Below the pieces are notes generated by a model, which was not told the DNA's origin, did no database searches, and worked only from the letters and a program-made list of their open reading frames with translations. A program made the translations under genes and the position numbers. From Notolepis coatsorum (Eukaryota > Chordata > Actinopteri > Aulopiformes > Paralepididae), in NCBI GenBank assembly GCA_963971535.1, contig OZ020586.1:69361548-69425547 (forward strand): a stretch of DNA of 64,000 nucleotides, in the 5' to 3' direction. Positions 39,062 to 47,276 of the stretch are shown here, in pieces. Position 1 is the stretch's first letter, and each line of letters starts with the position of its first letter.

Positions 39062-39482
39062 TTACGTTCGTCACCAACACCGGGAGACACTGGATTCGCC
39101 TGTTCGAATCCAGCTCCCGGCGTTGCTATCAGCTTGGCTGGCCTCTCACACTGATACAATTGGCTGTATCAGGGGGTGGGAAAGCTGAAGGGTGGGTCCT
39201 GGGCGTTGTGGACAGCGACCCCTACAGTTCGGTCGGGGCGCCTGCTCAGCAAGGGTTGGAACTAAGGAGAGATAGTGTGGCCTCCCACACGCTACACTCT
39301 CCCCGGTGAGAACCTGCGCGGCCAGGTTGGTCTGCCCCAGGCTGCACATGCGTCGGAGGAAAGCATGTGACAGTCTCCGGTCTCCCGGACCAACAGTAGG
39401 GGAAAGTACGCAACAACCAGGAAGGGTGGGATGGGAGAAAAATCGGGGAAAAAGGAGGGGAAGAAAGAAAAAAAAAGAAAAA
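39062..39482 (+). repeat. SINE-like retrotransposon in LINE-A 3' UTR
   Basis: 421 bp with a perfect 15-bp target duplication, AACATGAGCAAGCAC at 39047-39061 and 39483-39497, and an A-rich 3' end. The head can fold into nested stems: CCGGGAG with CTCCCGG, and inside it CTGGATTCG with CGAATCCAG, the latter holding a B-box-like TTCGAATCC. No coding frame. Retroposition is well supported; pol III origin is inferred. Confidence 0.85.
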
Positions 39483-39846
39483 AACATGAGCAAGCACACA
39501 CTCATGCTGCACACGCCCACACTTATGGCCACAAAGGAAAGGTCACTTTAAAAATAGTATAGCAACAGTAACAGTGTATTGCACTACCAAAGGACCTAGC
39601 ATGTCCTCCATGCTCTGTAAATAACTTATGTACAAATACTGAGATGCCCCACTATGTTACCTGTTTATTGCACAATGTTGTTTTATTGGATTCTATTATA
39701 TGTTGTACTACTGTATTGCACATCGTTGCGGGCAAGACCACCCGCATTTCATTGTATACTTGTATGCCGTGACAAGACTTGACTTGTCTTGACTTGACTT
39801 GACATGTCAAAATACTTCCCAAAGGTCAGTGAATACCACGATCACA

Positions 39847-40016
39847 ATTGATTGAATTGATTGAAAAGTTTATTAACAGATTGCAGAATGGGTACAGTAC
39901 AGCTCAATACATACAATTGTTAAGGGGATGCAGACCAGAGAAAGACTTTCGTCTTGTTTACATCAGGGTCCCCCATTTTCAATTCATCATAAACTACATA
40001 AACACCAGAGGGAGCT
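39847..40016 (-). mobile_element. LINE-B 3' tail in antisense inside LINE-B
   Basis: ATTG-repeat tail followed by AAGTTTATTAACAGATTGC and the GACCAGAGAAAGACTTTCG block. It splits the LINE-B body between GATCACAA and ACACCAGAG. Confidence 0.8.
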
Positions 40017-40250
40017 CCACAAATCATGTTAACCCAGATTCGGCTCAAACAAGGGACTAAACACGTTTAGCAATTATGCCACATCAATGTGGAATGCCCT
40101 ACCCAAAGCTGTAAAGGAATGTGAATCACTACCCACTTTCAAAAACACTCTCAATGAACACCTACGGGAGACTGCAAATCGAAACTGGCCCCTACAAATG
40201 TCCTAACCCAGTTGTACAGTAAATGACCAAGTATGGCTTTGTCAGTATTC

Positions 40251-41416
40251 CAATGTATGCGGGCAAATACTGCGGCATGGTCATGCTGGACCTACAAAAG
40301 GCCTTCGACACTGTCAATCACACCATTCTGATTGACAAGCTAAAAGCAATTGGTTTTGATAGTTTATCAGTGAGCTGGATACAATCCTACCTGGAGGGGA
40401 GGGAACAGATGGTGGAAGTAAACGGTACCCTATCCCCCCCCCCTCACAGTGAGCTGTGGTGTTCCACAAGGAAGCATACTAGGACCGCTACTATTCCTAA
40501 TTTATGCAAATGACATGTCGTCAGCTTGTGACTGCAACTTGTTCCTGTTTGCGGACGACTCAGCCCTGCTGGTCTCTGACAAGAACAAGTTACAGGTTGA
40601 AAAGGCCCTCAGCTCGGAACTAGGCAAAATCTGCATATGGCTCGCCGACAACAAACTATCATTACACATGGGCAAAACAGAGTCCATTCTCTTCGGTTCA
40701 AATAACAAACTCAGCAAGACCGACGGCTTCTCGGTTACAGTGGGTGACAATATTATCACAAGGAAAGATGAAATTACCTACCTGGGTTCCATCCTAGAGG
40801 CTAATCTTTCCTGTGACAAAATGGCATCCAATGTAATAAAAAAAGTCAACCAACGAATGCGATTCTTGTACCGGATCTCCTCTCTGGTAAACAAGAATAC
40901 CCTGAAGACTCTAGCAGGAGCACTCATTCAAGGGTACTACGACTATGCTTGCACCTCATGGTACCAAAGCACCTCAAAGGCACTAAAAACAAATTACAAA
41001 CATCTCAAAACAAGCTAGTCAGACTACTACTTGACCTGACTCCTAGAACCCACCTCACCCCTGCCCACTTTGACAACCTAGGATGGCTTAGAGTAGACGA
41101 CAGAGTACAGCAACTTGCAATGGGCCTGGTCTACAAGATACACTACGCGACCAAGGTACCCATGTACATGGCAAAATACTTCCCAAAGGTCAGTGAATAC
41201 CACGATCACAACACCAGAGGGAGCTCCACAAATCATGTAAAACCCAGATTCGGCTCAAACAAGGGACTAAACACGTTTCGCAATTATGCCACATCAATGT
41301 GGAACGCCCTACCTAAAGCTGTAAAGGAATGTGAATCACTACCCACTTTCAAAAACACTCTCAAAAAACACCTACGTGAGACTGCAATTCGAAACTGGCC
41401 CCTACAAATGTCCTAA
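40251..41416 (+). pseudogene. LINE-B reverse transcriptase C-terminal two-thirds, frameshifted
   Basis: Motifs in order: MLDLQKAFDTVNHTILIDKL, VPQGSILGPLLFLIYANDM, catalytic LFADDSALLVS, then WLADNKLSLHMGKTESILFG and a C-terminal domain to LRETAIRNWPLQMS. Two breaks of phase: one at the C-run 40433-40443 and one near 40985 (single-base difference from the copy at 60240). Not functional as it stands. Confidence 0.88.
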
Positions 41417-41606
41417 CCTAGTTGTACAGTAAATGACCAAGTAAGGCTTTGTCAGTATTCCAATGTACAGTGTAAAATGTGTGTGTGTCCCCTACCCAAC
41501 CCCCCCCCCCCCCACCTCCAATGTACAGCCCTCATCCAACCCACCCAACCCCACCCCACCCATCCAACCTCCTCCAATGTACAGTTTCTACGCCAAATGT
41601 ATATAC

Positions 41607-41818
41607 TGTAGTGATTGTTAATGGTACATAATTCACCCACGGAACTATTGTTAGGAACAAGAGTTCCGCCCGAACATTATATGAGGTGGCACTGCCTGCC
41701 ACCACACACGAGTCGTTCTGCACGCAACGGAGCAGTAGCTTGTTGTATTTTGTGTATTGAATAAAAGCTGTTCGCTCTACCGAGCTACCGTCTCCGACTC
41801 CCATCTCTCGGCACTACA
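41607..41818 (+). repeat. CsRn1-like 5' LTR
   Basis: TGTAGTGATTG to TCGGCACTACA, with AATAAA at 41760-41765. A TATA-like ATTATATGAGG lies about 90 bp upstream of it. Confidence 0.93.
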
Positions 41819-41819
41819 C

Positions 41820-41834
41820 TGGTGACCCCGACGT
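41820..41834 (+). other. Primer-binding site, tRNA-Trp
   Basis: TGGTGACCCCGACGT, one base inside the LTR, is exactly complementary to the 3' end of tRNA-Trp plus CCA. Confidence 0.85.
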
Positions 41835-41868
41835 TGGTCTCGCTGAAGTATCAGGGACCGAACCGAAC

Positions 41869-43617
41869 ATGGCAAACGATGCCGTTATTATTCGATTGCC
41901 GGAGTTTTGGGAGCATTCGGCGGCGGCGTGGTTCGCGCAAGCGGAGGCGCAGTTCGCCCTACGAGGGGTTGACGACGACGCCGCGCGATATTACCACGTC
42001 GTCTCGAGCCTCGGGAGCACTACAGCGGCGAGGACGGTAGGCTTCATAACAGCTCCGCCTGCGCGGAATAAATATGGGGCGTTTAAGACGCACCTACTCA
42101 GAATATTCGAGTTGTCGCCGTCTGAGCGGGCCCGACGCTTGTTGGATATACGTGGCTTGGGGGACAGCAAGCCGTCGGCGCATATGGAGATGATGCTGAA
42201 CCTGCTGGGCGCCGAGCAGCCGAACTTTTTATTTAAAGAGCTGTTCCTCAGACACATGCCGCCACGGGTACAGACGGCACTAGCCAATACAAACATTGTG
42301 GATCCCCGTGCTCTGGCAGAGGAGGCAGATCGGTTCTACCTGGCCACTCGACACTTTACCCCAGGGCTAATAGCCTCGACTCGCGGTTACACGCCGCAGG
42401 GGGGAGGGGCGAGGAAGAACAGGAGCAGCGCTGCCGCAGGCCTGTGTTTTTACCACGCACGTTTCGGCGCCAGGGCGACAAGATGCCGTTCCCCTTGCAC
42501 TTTCGGCATAACGCAGAAACGCAGACACCTGCGCCCAGTAGCAGCGGTGAGCGCAGGTATGTCGGACCGGCTGCTTTTCATTAGAGACACACTCTCCGGT
42601 TGCAAATTCCTCTGCGACACCGGAGCTCAGAGGAGCGTCCTGCCAGCTACGAAAGAGGACACCGCCGGCGATAATAGAGGTCCACGCCTGACGACCGCCA
42701 ACGATACCCCTATCCGCACCTACGGTACAAGGACCGTGGAACTGTGTTTTGGGGGCCAGCGGTTCACGTGGGACTGCATCACGGCCGACATTTCGTTCCC
42801 ACTACTGGGGGCAGATTTCCTGGGTGCACACGGTCTCCTCGTGGACATTAGACATGGCCGCCTAATAAACGCACAGACACGGGCTTCGTTGGCATGTGTC
42901 CGCGATGAGGCGACATACGGCGGCCTTCTTACAGCTTTCACCGACCACGAACCCCTCACGACGTCTGAGTCAAAGGTAGCGGAGCCATGGTCGGCACGAC
43001 AACAGCTCACGTACGATTCCGAGTGCGCCGCGAGACACGTCGCCGAGAAGCCCAACGTCGTCGTCGGAGCTGTACAGCCGGACCTCGACTACGTCAACAG
43101 GGGCTCGGAACAGGCCTCCGACCACGACATCCAGGCCCTCGGGACTGCAGATTCCAGTCTACGCCGGGAGGACGTCGCGATTGGTCACTCGGGTCCGACG
43201 CTGCTGAATGACCTATCCACCGGACACCCTAGCCCACAGGCCCCTGAGGACTGGCGAAGGCTCGCCTTTGAGGTGGGGTACAACCACCACAAGGTTGAAC
43301 CCGCCCACGTAGACATTTCCCAGCCCTTAGAGCTGGCCCTCTCCCCCCGCCGAGGCCGTCCGCCGCTACCCCGGGACCCGCCAACGACGGAGCCGCCGTT
43401 GGCCTCGTCGACGTCTGTGCCCCCGGGTGTCGGGGAGGACACGGGCGCTTGCGCCGCCCCTACCTCCCCGACCCTGGCTTTCCGCACTCACCGTGGCCGG
43501 TTCATGCCCCCGGGCGCCGTGGAGGGCGCAATCGCTTGCACCGCGCCCCGGGTTGTCCGCTCACGCCGCGGCCGGGTCGTGGTCTCTCCCCGCCGTGGAG
43601 ATTTTGACCATGGTTGA
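41869..43617 (+). CDS. gag: CsRn1-like Gag-protease fused to a Pol-tail-like C-terminus
   Basis: 582 codons, intact. Residues 1-185 are the Gypsy/CsRn1 Gag fold (PEFWEHSAAAWFAQAEAQF, LDIRGLGDSKPS, FLRHMPPRVQ). A CHCC zinc motif is C193, H196, C206, C210. The protease has the catalytic DTG at 250-252 and the LLGADFLG strand at 312-319. After about 335 comes a stretch I cannot assign, then a Pro/Arg-rich tail with repeated RRGR motifs (SPRRGRPPLP, RTHRGRFMPP, RSRRGRVVV) resembling the end of a Gypsy Pol polyprotein. The simplest reading is an in-frame internal deletion that removed reverse transcriptase to integrase. The start is the first Met after the primer site. If made, it should assemble particles and cleave itself; enzymes would have to come from elsewhere. 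Confidence 0.9.
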   Translation: MANDAVIIRLPEFWEHSAAAWFAQAEAQFALRGVDDDAARYYHVVSSLGSTTAARTVGFITAPPARNKYGAFKTHLLRIFELSPSERARRLLDIRGLGDSKPSAHMEMMLNLLGAEQPNFLFKELFLRHMPPRVQTALANTNIVDPRALAEEADRFYLATRHFTPGLIASTRGYTPQGGGARKNRSSAAAGLCFYHARFGARATRCRSPCTFGITQKRRHLRPVAAVSAGMSDRLLFIRDTLSGCKFLCDTGAQRSVLPATKEDTAGDNRGPRLTTANDTPIRTYGTRTVELCFGGQRFTWDCITADISFPLLGADFLGAHGLLVDIRHGRLINAQTRASLACVRDEATYGGLLTAFTDHEPLTTSESKVAEPWSARQQLTYDSECAARHVAEKPNVVVGAVQPDLDYVNRGSEQASDHDIQALGTADSSLRREDVAIGHSGPTLLNDLSTGHPSPQAPEDWRRLAFEVGYNHHKVEPAHVDISQPLELALSPRRGRPPLPRDPPTTEPPLASSTSVPPGVGEDTGACAAPTSPTLAFRTHRGRFMPPGAVEGAIACTAPRVVRSRRGRVVVSPRRGDFDHG

Positions 43618-43633
43618 ATTCTGGGGGGGCTTG

Positions 43634-43845
43634 TGTAGTGATTGTTAATGGTACATAATTCACCCACGGAACTATTGTTAGGAACAAGAGTTCCGCCCGA
43701 ACATTATATGAGGTGGCACTGCCTGCCACCACACACGAGTCGTTCTGCACGCAACGGAGCAGTAGCTTGTTGTATTTTGTGTATTGAATAAAAGCTGTTC
43801 GCTCTACCGAGCTACCGTCTCCGACTCCCATCTCTCGGCACTACA
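43634..43845 (+). repeat. CsRn1-like 3' LTR
   Basis: Identical by eye to the 5' LTR; AATAAA at 43787-43792. Preceded by CTGGGGGGGCTTG, the likely polypurine tract. Confidence 0.93.
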
Positions 43846-44107
43846 ATACACTCCTTTTCTGGACACTTTTGTATCACAAACAGTACTGTATTTGCAAATC
43901 TGATATGTCATAAATGTATAGATGTAGCAGTACTGTCTATCTGTATGTCATGTATGTCATAATATGTTATGATGAATTGAAAATGGGGGACCCTGATGTA
44001 AACAAGACGAAAGTCTTTCTCTGGTCTGCATCCCCTTAACAATTGTATGTTTTGAGCTGTACTGTACCCATTCTGCAATCTGTTAATAAACTTTTCAATC
44101 AATCAAT

Positions 44108-44515
44108 CAATACAGTGTCTCCCCCCCACCCACCCCCCCCCCCCCCCCCCCCCCCCCCACCTCCAATGTACAGTTCCCCCCCCCACCCACCCAACCCCAC
44201 CCCACCTACCCAACCTCCTCCAATGTACAGTTTCTACGTCAAATGTATATACACTCTTTTCTGGACACTTTGTGTATCACAAACAGTACTGTATTTGCAA
44301 ATCTGGTATGTCATAAATGTATAGATGTAGCAGTACTCTCTATCTGTATGTTGTGTGTATGTTATGATGAATTGAAAATGGGGGACCCTGATGTAAACAA
44401 GACGAAAGTCTTTCTCTGGTCTGCATCCCCTTAACAATTGTATGTATTGAGCTGTACTGTACTGTACCCATTCTGCAATCTGTTAATAAAAATGTCAATC
44501 AATCAATCAATCAAT
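44108..44515 (+). mobile_element. LINE-B 3' UTR, second tandem copy
   Basis: Starts directly after the preceding LINE-B tail and repeats the 3' UTR (C-run blocks at 44119-44158, then ACAGTTTCTACGTCAAATG, GACCCTGATGTAAACAAG), ending in a TCAA-repeat tail. Confidence 0.85.
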
Positions 44516-44567
44516 CAATTTTCAATAACTTAGTAGGTTTTAAGACTTTTATTTTTAAGACGCCGGA

Positions 44568-44575
44568 CCGGAAGT
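44568..44575 (+). promoter_or_regulatory. ETS-type site upstream of exon (arm B)
   Basis: CCGGAAGT, 72 bp before the start codon at 44647, next to the conserved AGACTTTTATTTTTAAGAC motif. Same arrangement as arm A. Confidence 0.4.
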
Positions 44576-44646
44576 GTTATTGTTGCTGCTGCTAGCGGAA
44601 CACAGGCCGGACTCAACTCCACTGTGATATCTCAACAATAAGGAAC

Positions 44647-44856
44647 ATGTCTGAAACATCACTACAGTCTATACTCAGGTCGTTGGTGAACGAGCGACTA
44701 TCAGCGGCTGCAGAAGACATTTTGAGTGTGTTTGGAAGAACTGTAGCAAATTACGAAGAGGAGGTTTTCAATTGTAAGAATGAAATCAACAGACAGAAGC
44801 AGTTGCTGGACACCGTTTTGCTACAAGGAACCAGGCTGCACAGATTAGGTTTGTAA
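44647..44856 (+). CDS. Zinc-finger-gene-type first exon, arm B (69 codons)
   Basis: Differs from the arm-A exon by only two residues near the end (RLHR against SVHR). It has the same N-terminal MSETSLQSILRSLVNERL block, coiled-coil-like middle and splice-donor-like GT at 44849-44850. No downstream zinc-finger exon appears before the palindrome and Harbinger-like composite, so this too looks orphaned. The near-identity of both copies and their upstream motifs suggests a recent duplication rather than two long-separated genes. Confidence 0.6.
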   Translation: MSETSLQSILRSLVNERLSAAAEDILSVFGRTVANYEEEVFNCKNEINRQKQLLDTVLLQGTRLHRLGL

Positions 44857-45228
44857 ACTTAACGGTTCTCTGCTATCTTCAATTTGTCTTTGTCGTCAAT
44901 AACAATACTTTGTGATAAAGTCTTTATCTATTAATATAGCATAGACTGGTAGCCTACTGCGTCGTTAATGGTAAGGTTATGCATGCTTAATGTTTATACG
45001 ATGTGACTGCCATGTTGAAATGACGCTTTGATCAGGGGTGCAGTGGTAATATGGGAACTGGTAACACGCCGCGCACGCGCACGTGCATGTGTACAGAACA
45101 GATTTTTTTTTTAAATAGCGAAGCTGAAAAAGGTAGCAGGATGTAGCCTTCAATATATAAAGAAATTATATTGTCAACAGATATGGTTAAAAAACAAACA
45201 ATGTTTTAAATGTAATAGTAGTTACAAT

Positions 45229-45345
45229 TTCTTTAATTGAATCAACTTAAACTAGAAAAGTAAATACAAACTAAATTAACAATGTAAGTTACATTGTTAA
45301 TTTAGTTTGTATTTACTTTTAGTTTAAGTTAATTCAATTAAAGAA
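45229..45345. repeat. Long near-perfect palindrome
   Basis: Arms of about 58 bp (45229-45287 and 45289-45345) around a single central base, with one 2-bp indel and one substitution. AT-rich; would extrude as a cruciform. No element assignment. Confidence 0.85.
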
Positions 45346-45502
45346 CTTGTTTTACACACAAACACAAAAGCAAACTTAAAATAATCAGACAACTTGTGTT
45401 TACTTGAAGTTCTTTATTTTGAGAAGGGGAAAAAGTACACATCACTTAAATTTTTTCAATGTAATTTGTTTCACAACAGTGGTTTCAAAACAGTCGAGCA
45501 AT

Positions 45503-45566
45503 GTTGTGTATGTTATGATGAATAAAAAATGGGGGACCCTGATGTAAACAAGACGAAAGTCTCTCT
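45503..45566 (+). mobile_element. LINE-B 3' tail fragment
   Basis: Contains GGGGGACCCTGATGTAAACA and stops at AAAGTCTCTCT, where the Harbinger-like terminus begins. Confidence 0.75.
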
Positions 45567-46071
45567 GGGCCCTATTCCCCGTACCTGGTTCAACTAAGTC
45601 GATCAAGAGTCCCATTATCCAGATTCAGTTAACCCGATGTTTGAAGCCGGGATTTTCCTGTTCCTCGAAGGTGGATTCAGTCTCGTTAACTCGAACCAGA
45701 CTTGAGACCCAGGATAAGTGCGCGCGGCCGCTTCAGTTGAAAAGCCAGCACGTATCGATAGCAGAGATCCTGATTTTCTAACGGCATTGATTGATTAATT
45801 GATTTAAAACTTTATTAACAGATTGCAGTACGGCTCAATTGCCTCGCCGACAAGTTAAATGCGTTATCTATAGGCTAATTTTAAGTCCCTCATTACCTCA
45901 ATCAATCAGATTATATTTCTTTAAACTTGCCTGCTGGCAGTAGGTTTATGGATTGAATAATCAAATGAAATCTTGCTAGCGAAAATAATTAGTTAAACTG
46001 TTATACAGAATAAGGATACGGCTCTCTTACCCATTGATTGATGTATGGTGGATCTTTTACTTATCTGCACT

Positions 46072-46136
46072 GTGGTGTAACGGTTTCTGCTTTTGACTTT
46101 CACGCAGACGGCCCGGGTTCGAATCCTAGTCTTTTC
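46072..46136 (+). other. tRNA-like segment
   Basis: GTGGTGTAACGG and GGGTTCGAATCC at tRNA spacing resemble a tRNA-Glu body, but the acceptor stem does not pair. Likely a SINE head or tRNA pseudogene. Confidence 0.4.
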
Positions 46137-46295
46137 CTTCTTTTTGCAATGTAGGAATAATTCAATTTGGTGCACGTTGAGAGCTATATAAAGAATGACA
46201 TCCTCAATGCATGTAGATTTATAATATTTTAACTTAAAACTAGGCTACTTTTGCGTATAATCATTAATATTATATTCCAAAAAATTATATTGGAA

Positions 46296-46366
46296 ACGCG
46301 GGGTTTCGAACACCGGTCATCCGGTTGACAGGATTGAGCACTACCGCTGCGCCACTGTGCCAGGCG
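46296..46366 (-). other. tRNA-like segment
   Basis: Minus strand GGCACAGTGGCGCAGCGG, then GGTGTTCGAAACCCC: A- and B-box-like motifs. No good acceptor pairing. Probably tRNA-derived. Confidence 0.4.
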
Positions 46367-46413
46367 GGATAAATTCATTGTTTATTTAAGCATTACATCA
46401 CGCGCAGGAGTGG

Positions 46414-46509
46414 TTTGTGACCAATAAACCATGCCTAGGGGTGGTCGTTAGGCCCGAGGCGCAGCCGAGGGTCGTTAGACCCCCCTAGGCATGGTTTATT
46501 GGTCACAAA
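46414..46509. repeat. Perfect 28-bp inverted repeat (hairpin)
   Basis: Arms 46414-46441 and 46482-46509 are exact complements with a 40-nt spacer that itself contains two GGTCGTTAG-type direct repeats. Partial pairing extends outward. Looks like a foldback element. Confidence 0.85.
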
Positions 46510-46652
46510 TCACGACTACAAGTGGTGTAAAGCTTTTATACAACTGCCAGATTCATCCAACCTTATTTCTATACAATAAACACACATTAATCGAAGATTT
46601 ATTGAAAAAACCATCCGCCAGAAAAAGTAGTTCCCACAACTACAAAAAAGAC

Positions 46653-46811
46653 AAGTTGCCTCCATGTGGAAGCAGCTTGAAGTGCATCCAACCAAACTAA
46701 CACATCCAACTGTGTATTATTGGAATGATTGAGAGAAGTTGCCTCATGTGGAAGCAGCTTGAAGTGCATCCAACCAACTAACACATCCAACTGTGTATTA
46801 TTGGAATGATT
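46653..46811 (+). repeat. Two-copy tandem repeat, about 78 bp
   Basis: GTGGAAGCAGCTTGAAGTGC through TGTGTATTATTGGAATGATT occurs twice, with one- or two-base differences. Confidence 0.85.
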
Positions 46812-47155
46812 GATTGAAAATTTTATTACCAGATGCAGAATGGGTACAATACAGTACGGCTCAATACACACAATTGCTAAGGGAATGCAGACCTACTTTC
46901 CATAGAACTTCATTCTTAGATGCTTCTATATAAAGTAGGTAAAACAAATTAAAACGTTTTCTTTGCCCAATAGGAAAAAAACGTTTTCTTCGCCCTATTT
47001 TTTTATTTATTTCTTTTAGCCTAAACTTAACCAGTTGGAAACCAGGGGTACAGTAATAAAATTAGCAATCAACCAATCAATCAATTCAATAGACCATGCT
47101 CACTTAAAACAGCGCTGCTTCTCTCTCAGTCTGACTCCCCCGCTGTTGCAGACAG

Positions 47156-47156
<1 letters not shown>

Positions 47157-47213
<57 letters not shown>

Positions 47214-47220
47214 CACAGTG

Positions 47221-47272
<52 letters not shown>
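47157..47272 (+). repeat. (GT)n microsatellite
   Basis: Interrupted GT tract of about 115 bp; gives spurious cysteine/valine frames. Confidence 0.95.

Positions 47273-47276
<4 letters not shown>

Larger units (their letters stand above)
38697..39802 (+). mobile_element. LINE-A 3' fragment
   Basis: Starts in the C-terminal reverse-transcriptase region (frame 38702-38953, ending FFPQAIRALNTEH) and runs through the 3' UTR to a TTGAC-type simple tail (39770-39800). The C-terminal residues match those at 1-240. A SINE is inserted in the 3' UTR at 39062-39482. Confidence 0.8.
38583..40250 (+). mobile_element. LINE-B fragment interrupted by LINE-A and by a LINE-B tail
   Basis: Pieces at 38583-38700, 39803-39846 and 40017-40250 join to the same sequence as 41050-41450 of the larger copy (ORF C-terminus and start of the 3' UTR). 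The first interruption is LINE-A (38697-39802, with CATGT at both edges). The second is an antisense LINE-B tail (39847-40016). Confidence 0.8.
41607..43845 (+). mobile_element. Non-autonomous CsRn1-like LTR retrotransposon (Gag-protease only)
   Basis: 2239 bp in LINE-B 3' UTR. Both 212-bp LTRs (41607-41818, 43634-43845) read as identical. Target duplication ATAC on each side. The primer site is an exact tRNA-Trp match, and the single ORF of 582 codons carries a CHCC-type Gag zinc motif and a protease. tRNA-Trp priming and a CHCC Gag are features of the CsRn1 clade of Gypsy. There is no room for reverse transcriptase, RNase H or integrase, so it would depend on a relative's enzymes. Confidence 0.92.
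40251..44107 (+). mobile_element. LINE-B, longest plus-strand copy, split by LTR element
   Basis: 5'-truncated within the reverse transcriptase. It contains palm to C-terminus (40251-41416), then 3' UTR 41417-41606, and after the LTR element at 41607-43845 resumes in 3' UTR and ends AATAAACTTTTCAATCAATC. It directly follows another LINE-B 3' end, forming a head-to-tail array. Group: Jockey/CR1-like; exact clade unknown. Confidence 0.85.

Noticed and set aside
44108-44324. Proline-run frame considered as a low-complexity protein
   Set aside because: C-homopolymer in LINE-B 3' UTR.
46072-46366. Two tRNA-gene candidates
   Set aside because: A- and B-box motifs are present but acceptor stems do not pair; more likely tRNA-derived repeats.
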